Positions 38,939 to 47,092 of a stretch of 64,000 nucleotides of DNA are shown here, one piece after another. This stretch comes from Pelagivirga sediminicola. GTDB lineage: Bacteria; Pseudomonadota; Alphaproteobacteria; Rhodobacterales; Rhodobacteraceae. How positions within the stretch are numbered: the stretch's first letter is position 1; each line of letters opens with the position of its first letter. The position numbers were made by a program, and so were the translations under genes. The stretch is from the NCBI RefSeq assembly GCF_003072125.1, contig NZ_QCYH01000005.1, positions 225,137 through 289,136 of the forward strand, given 5' to 3'. Under the pieces are notes generated by a model, which saw only the letters and a list, made by a program, of their open reading frames with translations, did not search any database and was not told the DNA's origin.

Positions 38939-39073
38939 TTAGGCGCTCAGCGACTTGCGGCCACGTGCGCGGCGCGCATTCAGGATCTTGCGGCCGGCCT
39001 TGGTGGCCATGCGCGCGCGAAAACCGTGGCGCCGCTTGCGGACCAGGTTCGAGGGTTGAAAGGTGCGTTTCAT
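38939..39073 (-). CDS. rpmH: 50S ribosomal protein L34
   Basis: A 44-aa, strongly basic protein with the invariant L34 sequence pattern [27 protein letters not shown]. It is first in rpmH-rnpA-yidD, behind a strong promoter at 39150-39178. Confidence 0.97.
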
Positions 39074-39149
39074 CGCTCCGTCTCCAAGCTTTGTGCGAAT
39101 GGGGCGAAACAGGGGAATCGCGCAACATCCGGGTATATCCGAAGCCCGG

Positions 39150-39178
39150 TCTATAGTAGGCGCTTTTGCCCAAGTCAA
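39150..39178 (-). promoter_or_regulatory. rpmH promoter
   Basis: On the minus strand TTGACT (39178-39173) and TATAGA (39155-39150) are 17 bp apart, a near-consensus sigma-70 promoter. The leader of about 70 nt contains a CCGGG/CCCGG pair that could fold. Confidence 0.75.
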
Positions 39179-39260
39179 ACCCCGCGCCGCCATTTATCGC
39201 AATAAAATCCGGCGCTGCGGGCGGGCTGTTGCGACATCCGCGCCGCCAGTGCCCAAACAG

Positions 39261-39284
39261 TCACGCGCGATCAATGGCGCGTGA
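39261..39284. repeat. Inverted repeat between rpmH and the TVP38 gene
   Basis: TCACGCGC and GCGCGTGA form perfect 8-bp arms around an 8-nt loop, about 70 bp before the TVP38 gene. It has no T run; it may be an operator or a weak terminator. Confidence 0.4.
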
Positions 39285-39353
39285 TATGGCTATCCAGCGG
39301 GCGCGCTTGACGTCATTTAGGGCAGGCAACCCCAGATCGAAAGAGACATGCCC

Positions 39354-40085
39354 ATGCAAAAGGCCCGCCGGACCCCCAAGCATCCCGTCCTGCGACACGT
39401 GCCGCTGGCGGTGATCGTGCTGGTGGCGGCCATCGGCGCCTTCACCTTGCGCGACCATGTCAGTTTCGAGACGCTGCGCGAAAACCGCGAGGCGCTTTTG
39501 ACATTTCGCGATGCGCATTTTGCCGCGATGGTGGCGGGGTTCATCGGCATCTATTTTGTCCTCGTCGCATTTTCGCTGCCCGGCGCGGCGGTTGCGTCGG
39601 TCACTGGCGGCTTCCTCTTTGGCATCGGTTGGGGAACGGTCTTCAACGTGATCGCCGCGTCGCTGGGTGCGGCGGCGATCTTTCAGGCCGCGCGCATGGG
39701 GCTGGGCCGGTCGCTGGCGGCGCGGATGGATGCGGGCGAGGGCACGCTGAAACGAATAAAGGAGGGGCTGAACCGGAATGAGATCAGCGTCCTCTTTCTT
39801 TTACGGCTGGTCCCGGCGGTGCCGTTCTTCGTGGCCAACCTGCTGCCTGCGCTGGTCGGAGTGAAATTTCGCAACTTCGCATTTACCACCGTGCTGGGGA
39901 TCATTCCGGGCGCGCTGGTGTTTACATGGATCGGCGTCGGCGTGGGCGAGGTGTTCGACCGCGGCGGCAGCCCGGACCTGAGCCTTTTGTGGGAGCCGCA
40001 GGTGATTGGCCCGCTTCTGGGCCTCAGCGCGCTGGCGGCGCTGCCCATCTTGTTGAAGGCCGTGCGCGGCAAGAAAGGTATTTGA
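39354..40085 (+). CDS. TVP38/TMEM64 (SNARE-associated, DedA-like) membrane protein
   Basis: A 243-aa inner-membrane protein with about five helices. The family core is visible: VAFSLPGAAVASVTGGFLFGIGWGTVFNVIAASLGAAAIF, then FLLRLVPAVPFFVANLLPALVGV. Members of the superfamily are linked to lipid scrambling and membrane integrity. I choose the second ATG (39354), because AAAGAGA is then 8 bp upstream. The gene ends 4 bp before a flavin oxidoreductase gene; the two are fused in some bacteria, which supports a shared role. Confidence 0.88.
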   Translation: MQKARRTPKHPVLRHVPLAVIVLVAAIGAFTLRDHVSFETLRENREALLTFRDAHFAAMVAGFIGIYFVLVAFSLPGAAVASVTGGFLFGIGWGTVFNVIAASLGAAAIFQAARMGLGRSLAARMDAGEGTLKRIKEGLNRNEISVLFLLRLVPAVPFFVANLLPALVGVKFRNFAFTTVLGIIPGALVFTWIGVGVGEVFDRGGSPDLSLLWEPQVIGPLLGLSALAALPILLKAVRGKKGI

Positions 40086-40089
40086 GCCG

Positions 40090-41508
40090 ATGAAGCGGAT
40101 CGAGACGGATATTCTGGTGATCGGCGCGGGATCGGGCGGGCTGTCTGTCGCGTCGGGCGCGGCGCAGATGGGCGCGCGCGTTGTGCTTCTGGAGGGGCAC
40201 AAGATGGGCGGTGACTGCCTGAACTACGGCTGCGTGCCGTCAAAGGCACTGATCGCATCGGGCAAGGCCGCGCAGGCGCAGCGCCATGCCAGCCAGTTCG
40301 GCATCGCCGATGTGAGCCCCGATGTGGATTATGCGGCCGCGATGGCGCATGTGCAGGACGTCATCGCCACGATTGCGCCGATCGACAGCGTCGAGCGGTT
40401 CGAGAGGCTGGGCGTGCAGGTCATCCAGGAGTACGGCGAATTCATCTCGCCGACCGAGGTGAGGGCAGGCGATACGGTCATCACCGCGCGGCGCATCGTG
40501 ATCGCGACAGGTTCCGGCCCGCTGGTGCCGCCCATTCCGGGGCTGGATGCGGTGCCCTACCTGACCAACGAGACGCTGTTCGATCTGCGCGAGCGGCCCG
40601 AGCATCTGCTGATCATCGGCGGCGGGCCCATCGGCACGGAGATGGCGCAGGCGCACCGCCGGCTGGGCAGCAAGGTGACGGTGATCGAGGGCGCCCGCGC
40701 GCTGGGCAATGATGACCCGGAGACCGCCGCGATCGTGCTGGAGGCGCTGCGCGGCGAGGGCATCCAGATCGCCGAGGATGCGCTGGCAGGCGAGGTGCGC
40801 GGCACGGCGGGCGCCATCGAGGTGGTGGCCAAGGACGGCCGCGTCTTCAACGGCTCGCATCTGCTGATCGCCGTCGGCCGCAAGAGCAATACGGAGCGCC
40901 TCAATCTTGGCGCCGCCGGGATCGAGACCACGAAAACCGGCATCAAGGTGGATGAGCGCCTGAAAACCACCAATTCCCGCGTCTATGCGATCGGCGACGT
41001 GGCGGGCGGGCTGCAGTTTACCCATGTGGCGGGGTATCACGCGGGCATCGTCGTGCGCTCTGCCGTGCTGGGCCTGCCGGCCAAGGCCAGCGCCGCGCAT
41101 ATTCCCTGGGTGACCTATACGGCGCCGGAACTGGCGCAAATCGGCCTGACCGAGGCGCAAGCGCGCGATAAACACGGCACCAGGCTGCAGGTGGTCCGGC
41201 AGGAATATGCGCACAACGATCGCGCCATCGCCGAGCGCACGACGAGCGGCCTGATCAAGGTGATGGTGGTGCGCGGCCGCCCCGTGGGTGCGTCCATCGT
41301 CGGGGCGCAGGCGGGCGAGCTGATAAATCTGTGGGCTTTGGCACTGGCAAACGACATGAAGATGAGCCAGATTACAGCCATGGTCGCACCCTATCCCACC
41401 CTTGGAGAAGTGAACAAACGCGTCGCCGGCGCCTATTTCACGCCGCGCCTGTTTGGCAACCCGTGGGTGGGGCGCGCTGTTCGGGCGGTGCAGCGCTGGC
41501 TGCCATAG
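40090..41508 (+). CDS. Pyridine nucleotide-disulfide oxidoreductase (mercuric reductase-like)
   Basis: A 472-aa FAD enzyme of the lipoamide dehydrogenase/mercuric reductase family. The FAD site VIGAGSGG, the redox disulfide GGDCLNYGCVPSK (Cys43/Cys48), the NAD site IIGGGPIGTEMA and the second FAD contact VYAIGDVAGG are all present. The C-terminal dimer domain reads VAPYPTLGEV where lipoamide dehydrogenase has the catalytic HAHPT and its Glu, so that His is missing. The substrate is thus not lipoamide and probably unknown. It directly follows the TVP38 gene. Confidence 0.9.
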   Translation: MKRIETDILVIGAGSGGLSVASGAAQMGARVVLLEGHKMGGDCLNYGCVPSKALIASGKAAQAQRHASQFGIADVSPDVDYAAAMAHVQDVIATIAPIDSVERFERLGVQVIQEYGEFISPTEVRAGDTVITARRIVIATGSGPLVPPIPGLDAVPYLTNETLFDLRERPEHLLIIGGGPIGTEMAQAHRRLGSKVTVIEGARALGNDDPETAAIVLEALRGEGIQIAEDALAGEVRGTAGAIEVVAKDGRVFNGSHLLIAVGRKSNTERLNLGAAGIETTKTGIKVDERLKTTNSRVYAIGDVAGGLQFTHVAGYHAGIVVRSAVLGLPAKASAAHIPWVTYTAPELAQIGLTEAQARDKHGTRLQVVRQEYAHNDRAIAERTTSGLIKVMVVRGRPVGASIVGAQAGELINLWALALANDMKMSQITAMVAPYPTLGEVNKRVAGAYFTPRLFGNPWVGRAVRAVQRWLP

Positions 41509-41527
41509 GCATGGGGCGGGACGCCAG

Positions 41528-42907
41528 ATGAACTCGATCTCCGGACGATTTCTGATCCTGACGGCGATCTTCGTGATGCTGGCCGAAGTGCTGATCTTCG
41601 TGCCGTCCATCGCGCGCTTTCGCGAGGATTTTCTGCTCTCGCGGCTCGAACGCGCGCAGATCGCATCCCTCGCGCGGCTGGCCGGCGATGACATCAGCCC
41701 CGAATTGCAGGAGGAGTTGCTGATCAACGCAGGCGTCTACAACGTCGTCCTGCGCCGCAACGATGCACGCCAGCTGGTGCTGTCCTCGCCGCTGCCCTCG
41801 GCCATCTCGGCCACCTATGATCTGCGCGACGCGGGTGCGATGACGCTGATCCGCGACGCGCTGGCGCGGCTGTGGAACCCCGGCGAAGAGGTGGTGCGCG
41901 TCATCGGCTCGCCCGTGCGCAGCGCCGGGATGCTGATCGAGATCACGATGGAGACCAAGACCCTGCGCATGGCGATGATAGATTACGGCCTGCGCATCCT
42001 GGTGCTGTCCGCCGTCATCTCGGTCATCACCGCGGTGCTTTTGTTTCTTGCGGTGCGCGTGGTTCTTGTCAGGCCGATCAGCCGCGTCGTCCGCTCGATG
42101 AAGGCCTATGCCAGCGCGCCCGAGGACGCGCGCGGCGTCATGGTGCCCTCCTCCTCCATCACCGAGCTGCGAGAGGCCGAGGAAACGCTGGCGCTCATGC
42201 AGACGCAATTGATCAGCGCGCTGCGCCAGAAAGAGCGCCTTGCCGGGCTCGGCGGCGCCGTCGCCAAGGTCAGCCATGATCTGCGCAACATCCTGACATC
42301 GGCGCAACTGTTTACCGACCGTCTGGAGACGTCGCAGGATCCCATGGTCAAACGCATGGCGCCCAAGCTGGTCAATTCGATCAGCCGGGCGGTCAACCTG
42401 TGCGAATCCACGCTGGCCTATGGCAAGGCCGAGGAGCCCGCGCCGCGCCTGTCGCGCTTTGCACTGCTGGACATCGTCACCGATGTGATCGACAGCGAGC
42501 GGCTGTCCGCGGGCGATGCCGATATCAGCTTTTCCGAGGATGTCCGCCCGGGATTCCAACTGCGCGCGGACCCCGAACAGCTCTATCGCGTAATCGCCAA
42601 CCTCGTGCGCAATGCGCGACAGGCCATCGCCGCCAGCGGCAAACCCGGCGAGATCAGTGTGCAGGGCGGCGAGACGGACGATGCCGTGCTCATCCGCATC
42701 ACCGACACCGGCCCCGGCCTGCCGCCCAAGGCGCAAGAGCATCTCTTCACGCCCTTTCAGGGCGGCGCCACCAAGGGCGGATCTGGACTGGGCCTGACAA
42801 TCTCGGCCGAACTGGTGCGCGGCCACGGCGGCACCTTGACCCTGGAACATACCGGCCTTGACGGCACATCCTTCCTGATCACGCTTCCGAAGGGCGATTT
42901 GGGATAG
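41528..42907 (+). CDS. Sensor histidine kinase (HAMP type)
   Basis: A 459-aa two-component sensor. Two membrane helices (about 7-29 and 156-178) enclose a periplasmic domain of about 125 residues; a HAMP segment follows. The dimerisation helix has KVSHDLRNILTS with phospho-His250, and the ATPase has the N box NLVRNARQAI, G1 DTGPGLPP and G2 GGSGLGL. The start at 41528 follows the oxidoreductase by 19 bp, so all three genes here may form one operon. No response regulator is adjacent. Confidence 0.92.
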   Translation: MNSISGRFLILTAIFVMLAEVLIFVPSIARFREDFLLSRLERAQIASLARLAGDDISPELQEELLINAGVYNVVLRRNDARQLVLSSPLPSAISATYDLRDAGAMTLIRDALARLWNPGEEVVRVIGSPVRSAGMLIEITMETKTLRMAMIDYGLRILVLSAVISVITAVLLFLAVRVVLVRPISRVVRSMKAYASAPEDARGVMVPSSSITELREAEETLALMQTQLISALRQKERLAGLGGAVAKVSHDLRNILTSAQLFTDRLETSQDPMVKRMAPKLVNSISRAVNLCESTLAYGKAEEPAPRLSRFALLDIVTDVIDSERLSAGDADISFSEDVRPGFQLRADPEQLYRVIANLVRNARQAIAASGKPGEISVQGGETDDAVLIRITDTGPGLPPKAQEHLFTPFQGGATKGGSGLGLTISAELVRGHGGTLTLEHTGLDGTSFLITLPKGDLG

Positions 42908-42970
42908 CGACGCAGTTTCTGCCAATCGGCCCTTGCAAAGGTGAAACGCAGCCGCTAATCCGTGCCTCGT

Positions 42971-43047
42971 GGACCGATAGCTCAGCTGGATAGAGTACTT
43001 GACTACGAATCAAGGGGTCGGGGGTTCGAATCCTCCTCGGTCCGCCA
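42971..43047 (+). tRNA. tRNA-Arg (anticodon ACG)
   Basis: A complete cloverleaf can be drawn: acceptor GGACCGA/TCGGTCC, anticodon stem CTTGA/TCAAG around loop CTACGAA (anticodon ACG), T loop TTCGAAT, and an encoded CCA at 43045-43047. ACG (read as ICG) decodes CGN arginine codons. Its 3' end is the attachment site of the element that starts here. Confidence 0.97.
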
Positions 43048-43048
43048 C
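43032..43048 (+). repeat. Left attachment core (attL) within tRNA-Arg
   Basis: These 17 bp (CCTCCTCGGTCCGCCAC) cover the T-stem end, acceptor strand, CCA and one further base of the tRNA. The same 17 bp end the element on the right. Confidence 0.85.
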
Positions 43049-43098
43049 ATTTATATTTTCGTTGATTTTATGGTTTAAAATCAGTGCCTTGAGGTTGC

Positions 43099-43127
43099 GT
43101 GTCCCAAGCGTCTAGTGGTGTGTCCCA
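43099..43127 (+). repeat. Left integrase arm-type boxes (two GTGTCCCA)
   Basis: GTGTCCCA occurs at 43099-43106 and 43120-43127, 51 and 72 bp inside the left core and just after the integrase gene. Two more copies lie inside the right end, so these look like integrase arm sites. Confidence 0.6.
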
Positions 43128-43130
43128 TGT

Positions 43131-44132
43131 TTACGTATCATTGATGAGAAGCTTGACGAGACGGGTGTTGTTAGCGTCGCGGGTGTATCTTTCGACTTCG
43201 GATAGAGTCATGTGACCTGCCATAGCCATCATTGTTCGACTCGAAGCTCCCTTTTCAGCCCAATAGACGCAGAAGGCCTTGCGCAGGCCATGGAGACGAG
43301 CTTCGATACCTGCCTGACTGGCGGCACGTTGGAAGAAGTTTCCCAAGCCCGCCTGTGTAAATGGTTTACCTCTTGAGGTAAGAATGAAGGCCGGATCGGT
43401 AGTAGGTAAGCGTTCAATCAGTTGGCGTAGTTCATTTGTAATCGGCACTTCAGAAAGCGCATCACTTTTTTGACGTCGGAACCTAAGCACGTCTCCAGCG
43501 ACATTGTGGTGTCCAAGGCGCGCCAGATCGACCCTGGCTGCTCCAGTGAAGAGGGCCAAATCAAAGACAAGTCGTTCCGTTGTGCCGGGCTTCCAGAAAT
43601 CCTGAAACTGCTCGATCTCCTCAATGGTCGTGGTCCGATGCCCTCGTGTCTTCGGGCGTGCAACTTTCACGGTTTCCATGGGGTTCTTTGAAATAATGCC
43701 CAACCTTTTTACGTGCTCGAAAACAGGCTTTAGCGACTTGTAATGATTGACGGCTGCGTGGCCACCCTTGCTGTAGAGGGCCCCATCAATGTCTTTTGAT
43801 GAGATGGTTGACAGCGGGCGATCACCCTGAATCTCGATATATTGACGCAAAATCGCCGAGCGTGATTTCTGAGACGACTCCGCTAGCTCCGACCATCCTC
43901 GAGATGCTTTGTATGATTCGACAGCCCATGCAAATGTGCCGCTGCTAGGTCGGGTCGCCTCAGCAGGCTGATGCTCATAATGAGCATGCGCGGCGCAATA
44001 TGCAGCAAATACCCTTGGGTCATCGGGGTGAAGCCCATGCACTCCGAGAGAGACTTCCTGTCCAGCGCGACGGTAGTAATGAAACCATCGGCCGCGGCGT
44101 TGACGTGATCTAAGATATGCAAGATTTTTCAT
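43131..44132 (-). CDS. Tyrosine integrase of the tRNA-Arg element
   Basis: Site-specific recombinase for integration and excision. The 333-aa protein (start MKNLAYLRSRQ) has an N-terminal SAM-like/arm-binding region (1-160) and a catalytic domain with Arg200 (TGAARVDLARL), a Lys near 222, HGLR (His281, Arg284), His307 in GHMTL and the nucleophile Tyr316 in EVERYTR, so the full catalytic set is present. It is 83 bp from the tRNA, pointing toward it, the standard layout. Its start overlaps a 64-aa gene by 4 bp. Confidence 0.93.
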   Translation of the reverse strand: MKNLAYLRSRQRRGRWFHYYRRAGQEVSLGVHGLHPDDPRVFAAYCAAHAHYEHQPAEATRPSSGTFAWAVESYKASRGWSELAESSQKSRSAILRQYIEIQGDRPLSTISSKDIDGALYSKGGHAAVNHYKSLKPVFEHVKRLGIISKNPMETVKVARPKTRGHRTTTIEEIEQFQDFWKPGTTERLVFDLALFTGAARVDLARLGHHNVAGDVLRFRRQKSDALSEVPITNELRQLIERLPTTDPAFILTSRGKPFTQAGLGNFFQRAASQAGIEARLHGLRKAFCVYWAEKGASSRTMMAMAGHMTLSEVERYTRDANNTRLVKLLINDT

Positions 44133-44323
44133 GAGTTTGCCGCCGAGAATGGTTTCCCCTGCCACTGGGTCTCTGTCGGGATCGCCGCATCCGGATATTC
44201 AAACGTGATGCCATTGGGGCCGATGCTAAGAATCCGAGCGTTCGGATGCATCTCGGTCACAGTTGCTTGGACGTCGCGAATTTGTTTTTGCGTCGGAAGT
44301 GATGGTGATCGGCGGGTGGGCAT
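44129..44323 (-). CDS. Small protein coupled to the integrase
   Basis: A 64-aa protein whose stop overlaps the integrase start by 4 bp (ATGA), so it must be translated with it. It has the pattern TQKQIRDVQATVTE...ARILSIGPNGITFEYPD. Small genes of this kind often precede alphaproteobacterial integrases, from what I recall. It could be a directionality factor or regulator, but no helix-turn-helix is evident. AT content is higher than in the host genes. Confidence 0.7.
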   Translation of the reverse strand: MPTRRSPSLPTQKQIRDVQATVTEMHPNARILSIGPNGITFEYPDAAIPTETQWQGKPFSAANS

Positions 44324-44529
44324 TATCCTATATTCCTTAATTTTTTATCACCCTAGCTCAGCATAATTAAGTGAGGGTTTAAGAAACTTGGCTTCTACCC
44401 TCAGGCGCAAACCTCCTAATTTTCGGAGAAACCTCTGTTGTGGGTGTGGGTGTTCCACACGTCGATGACTGCCAGGTCATACAAAGGCAGTTGAGTCGCC
44501 CATTTTAAAATCGTCCGCCGGATTGACGC

Positions 44530-44661
44530 TCAAACGGTTTGAACAACGAATTCCCAAAGATCACCCGTAGAGCTAATCGCCGTGGTGGAAAGCACCGCAG
44601 TAACTTGAATGATAAAGCAAATGTCGTTCAGCACTTCGAAGGTTGCTTTAATGCGCTTCAT
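44530..44661 (-). CDS. Putative 43-aa small protein
   Basis: An ORF starting at ATG 44661 with AGGAG 7 bp upstream, reading MKRIKATFEVLNDICFIIQV... to VVQTV. It is divergent from the ribbon-helix-helix gene and shares its operator region. The N-terminus is basic and the middle hydrophobic (NDICFIIQVTAVLS). No similarity is recognised; it may be a small membrane peptide or an antitoxin-like partner. The call rests on the start signals and the shared promoter region only. Confidence 0.4.
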   Translation of the reverse strand: MKRIKATFEVLNDICFIIQVTAVLSTTAISSTGDLWEFVVQTV

Positions 44662-44709
44662 AATCGCTCCTGTAAATCGTGTGCCTTATGTGTATCGTGT
44701 GCAAAATGA

Positions 44710-44754
44710 TGTGTCAAGTGGGCTTTTGACACATCCCGCTTGTGCAAGTATTGT
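44710..44754. promoter_or_regulatory. Divergent promoter with operator-like inverted repeat
   Basis: TGTGTCAA (44710-44717) and TTGACACA (44726-44733) form an inverted repeat. The right arm contains a consensus -35 TTGACA (44726-44731), with TATTGT (44749-44754) 17 bp further on for the regulator gene; the left arm gives TTGACA on the minus strand. A protein bound to the repeat would cover both -35 boxes. Confidence 0.6.
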
Positions 44755-44783
44755 GAGGTTCTAAGAAAAGTAGGAGGTCACTC

Positions 44784-44972
44784 ATGACGAACCGGACAGA
44801 AAGCTCTACTCAAAGGATCCATATCGCCCTTGATGCGGATGAATTGGCGGCCATTGATGATTATTCATTCCGAGCACGCATTCGCACTAGATCGGCAGCC
44901 ATACGCGATTTGATACGTGCCGGTTTGAAGGCTTCTGAATTGGATCAAGAGTCTGACTCTTCCGAAAAATAA
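44784..44972 (+). CDS. Ribbon-helix-helix DNA-binding protein
   Basis: A 62-aa protein with the RHH pattern: beta strand QRIHIALDADELAAID, then helix A and the turn before SAAIRDLIRAGLKASE (helix B). A perfect AGGAGG lies 7 bp before the ATG. Small proteins of this type dimerise and repress their own promoter; the inverted repeat just upstream fits that role. It stands between the integration module and the Rep-like gene, so it may control either. Confidence 0.82.
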   Translation: MTNRTESSTQRIHIALDADELAAIDDYSFRARIRTRSAAIRDLIRAGLKASELDQESDSSEK

Positions 44973-45185
44973 GACGTGGTTTCAGGTATCTAGTGCGTGC
45001 CATCGAGCACTTTAAGCTTTCTAAAACCTCCGATTCCTACCTCACCCCTTGCGACAGTGGGGCCGCCTTATCCTTGTGCGGCTCCAGCCATGTCGTCGCA
45101 AACGGGTGAAAGTTCTGCCAAGGAATTGACGTAGCCAACGCAAAGACTTGCCAGACATCTCTCCCGACTTTTGGGGGTGATATTG

Positions 45186-46709
45186 GTGCGCGAGGCGGAC
45201 GAAACTAAGTGTAAATTTGGTGACAGGGCGGATACGCATCGCGATCCCGCAATCCCCGAAAAGATCCGCGAAATTGGCAGGCCGGAGCCTTACAACGGCG
45301 GTTGGTTGCCGGATCAAAACACTCGATCTTATCGCGAAATGTCGTATGAGATCGCAGCATTCGGGAAAGAGCACGGTGTCAACTTGCTGCGGCGCGGCGT
45401 GAAGACTGTAACGCAGCTCCTGCTTCCTATGCCTGCAGGCTCATACTTCGCGGAGCATCAGCTGGCGTATCAGCACAACAAGATACTGCCATCATTGGCG
45501 CTCCAAGACGATGCATGCATTCGCGACCAAATGCGTTATTTCCATCAAACCTGTTGTCCAGAAAGCGAACTGGTAACGATCATCATGCCAGCGCTTGGTG
45601 AGCGCATTCAAATTGATGATCTCAAAGCCGGCATTGGAAAGGCAATCGATCACTACAAACGCGTTCGGAAAAAGGTCGAGAGGAAGATGCCTAGCATCGA
45701 ATTTCTGACGTCGCGTCTAGAAATGCCATTCGATCCGGAAACTTCCGACTTTTACCTCCATTTTCATATTATCGCGAAGATCCCACGCCGTCGAAGGGCT
45801 CGTCAGGATCTTGAAGACTGCATCCAAGAGAAGCTTGATCTAGGCTCAACCAAGGGTCTTAAGGTTGAATGGATAACCAAAGGGGCCGTAGGTCGGGCCA
45901 TCGATTACAGTATCAAGCCGTCAAAAACGGCGTGGCAGATCGCGGCCTCGGGGCAATCAGAGATCTTCAAGAAGTATGTCGAGACGATCAAAGGCGCCAG
46001 GCTATTTCGATCGCATAAATCATTCTCCAAGTTGAGAAGTGATATCCGTGCTAACAAAACTCGTGTGATTAGGGAAGCGCCGAGGGACATGAACAGCCCA
46101 GTCCGGTTAGCACCTCACATCGATCGAACGCAGCACCAAAATGGTTCTTATCAATCCAATGGATCTGACGTTGAACGACCCCAAGTCTCCAGTGAACGTG
46201 GACCACCGACACCAGAAGGAAAAGAGGGATCAGATAGCAGACGGGATAACACTTTTGCCGGGCTGACAAATCCTAGAGCTCTTCCTGGCAATCACATAGC
46301 CGGATTTGCAGTCATGTCGAACTTCGATCCTGCTTCTAGTGATAGGGGTGGTCTTAAACTATATGAGCACTACAATACCTTCGCACGTCGGGCTTGGGAG
46401 ATAAACACCGGGCGACAATACGACGTTATCGAGTTTCTGCGGCCCAAAGCGCTCAAGATGGTGGAGGCGCTCACGGCTACAGATGTTCACTATTACACGG
46501 TAAGTTGTTCACCCGACATTCGGATGCTTTTGGAAAGGCTCGCCGAAGAGCAGGCGCCTCGTGGTGATCGAGCCTTATGGCCGACTGAAGGTGGGGGAAT
46601 GACTGAACGGGAGCCGCGGGGAAGCCCCGGAAAAAACGAAAATAGTGATCCATTTGAGGATGCCGGGGAGGTATTGGAAACCCGACCGCTCGATGATGTC
46701 CCCTTCTGA
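45186..46709 (+). CDS. HUH-endonuclease (rolling-circle Rep-like) protein
   Basis: A 507-aa protein of no family I can name. Three features suggest an HUH nickase: a beta strand ELVTIIMPAL followed by a helical KAIDHYKRVRKKVER (motif 1-like), DFYLHFHIIAKIPRRR with the two metal His at about 192 and 194, and GRAIDYSIKPSK with a Tyr at about 241 and Lys 3 residues later, the Y-x2-K order of rolling-circle Rep proteins. The C-terminal 200 residues are charged and probably disordered. The start is uncertain: GTG 45186 follows GGGGGTGA; a TTG at 45171 is also possible. It could replicate or nick the element. Confidence 0.6.
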   Translation: MREADETKCKFGDRADTHRDPAIPEKIREIGRPEPYNGGWLPDQNTRSYREMSYEIAAFGKEHGVNLLRRGVKTVTQLLLPMPAGSYFAEHQLAYQHNKILPSLALQDDACIRDQMRYFHQTCCPESELVTIIMPALGERIQIDDLKAGIGKAIDHYKRVRKKVERKMPSIEFLTSRLEMPFDPETSDFYLHFHIIAKIPRRRRARQDLEDCIQEKLDLGSTKGLKVEWITKGAVGRAIDYSIKPSKTAWQIAASGQSEIFKKYVETIKGARLFRSHKSFSKLRSDIRANKTRVIREAPRDMNSPVRLAPHIDRTQHQNGSYQSNGSDVERPQVSSERGPPTPEGKEGSDSRRDNTFAGLTNPRALPGNHIAGFAVMSNFDPASSDRGGLKLYEHYNTFARRAWEINTGRQYDVIEFLRPKALKMVEALTATDVHYYTVSCSPDIRMLLERLAEEQAPRGDRALWPTEGGGMTEREPRGSPGKNENSDPFEDAGEVLETRPLDDVPF

Positions 46710-46780
46710 GTTTTGGAAGACTTCAACGCGACCATTATAAAATTGCCCTCGGACCCATCTGGGCCTTTTCCCATATCCTA

Positions 46781-47092
46781 ATGGATGGCCAGAAATACGT
46801 CGATCAGGTTCAGAAGCCAGGCTATATGATTGCGTTCAACCTCTTCCTGGGGCCGACCTTGGGTGTGTTTGGCCTCATCCTCAGCTTTTCTGCCTTGAGA
46901 GCACGACCGGCCCGAAGCGGACATTCCGACCTCTTGCGGTCTATGACTGGTTCTTTCTCTAAAGGCCGCACGCAAGAGATCGAGTTCTGCCGTCTGCCTC
47001 CGCAGAGGGTGTCGGCTTTGAAATTTTGTTGTCGGTGCGGGTGGATGATATTTAGTTTTTATTTTTTGGGGCGTTCAAAGTATGGACGTTAA
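46781..47092 (+). CDS. Possible small membrane protein or gene remnant
   Basis: A 103-aa ORF with one hydrophobic segment, YMIAFNLFLGPTLGVFGLIL. That segment resembles a helix of DotA/TraY type IV secretion proteins (NLFLRPTLxxFGLI), so this could be a fragment of a lost conjugation gene. The rest, after SALRARPARS, is not protein-like. No good ribosome site is seen. The intervals 46710-46780 and 47070-47088 show nothing else. Confidence 0.25.
   Translation: MDGQKYVDQVQKPGYMIAFNLFLGPTLGVFGLILSFSALRARPARSGHSDLLRSMTGSFSKGRTQEIEFCRLPPQRVSALKFCCRCGWMIFSFYFLGRSKYGR

Noticed and set aside
39074..39350. Replication origin near rpmH/rnpA
   Set aside because: No cluster of DnaA boxes and no dnaA gene; a single TTATCGCAA is not enough.
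44530..44972. Toxin-antitoxin pair (RHH plus 43-aa ORF)
   Set aside because: The genes are divergent, not in one operon, and the small ORF shows no toxin motif; it is kept only as a regulator cassette.
46778..46975. Minus-strand 65-aa frame opposite the small membrane ORF
   Set aside because: Composition is not protein-like and there is no ribosome site.
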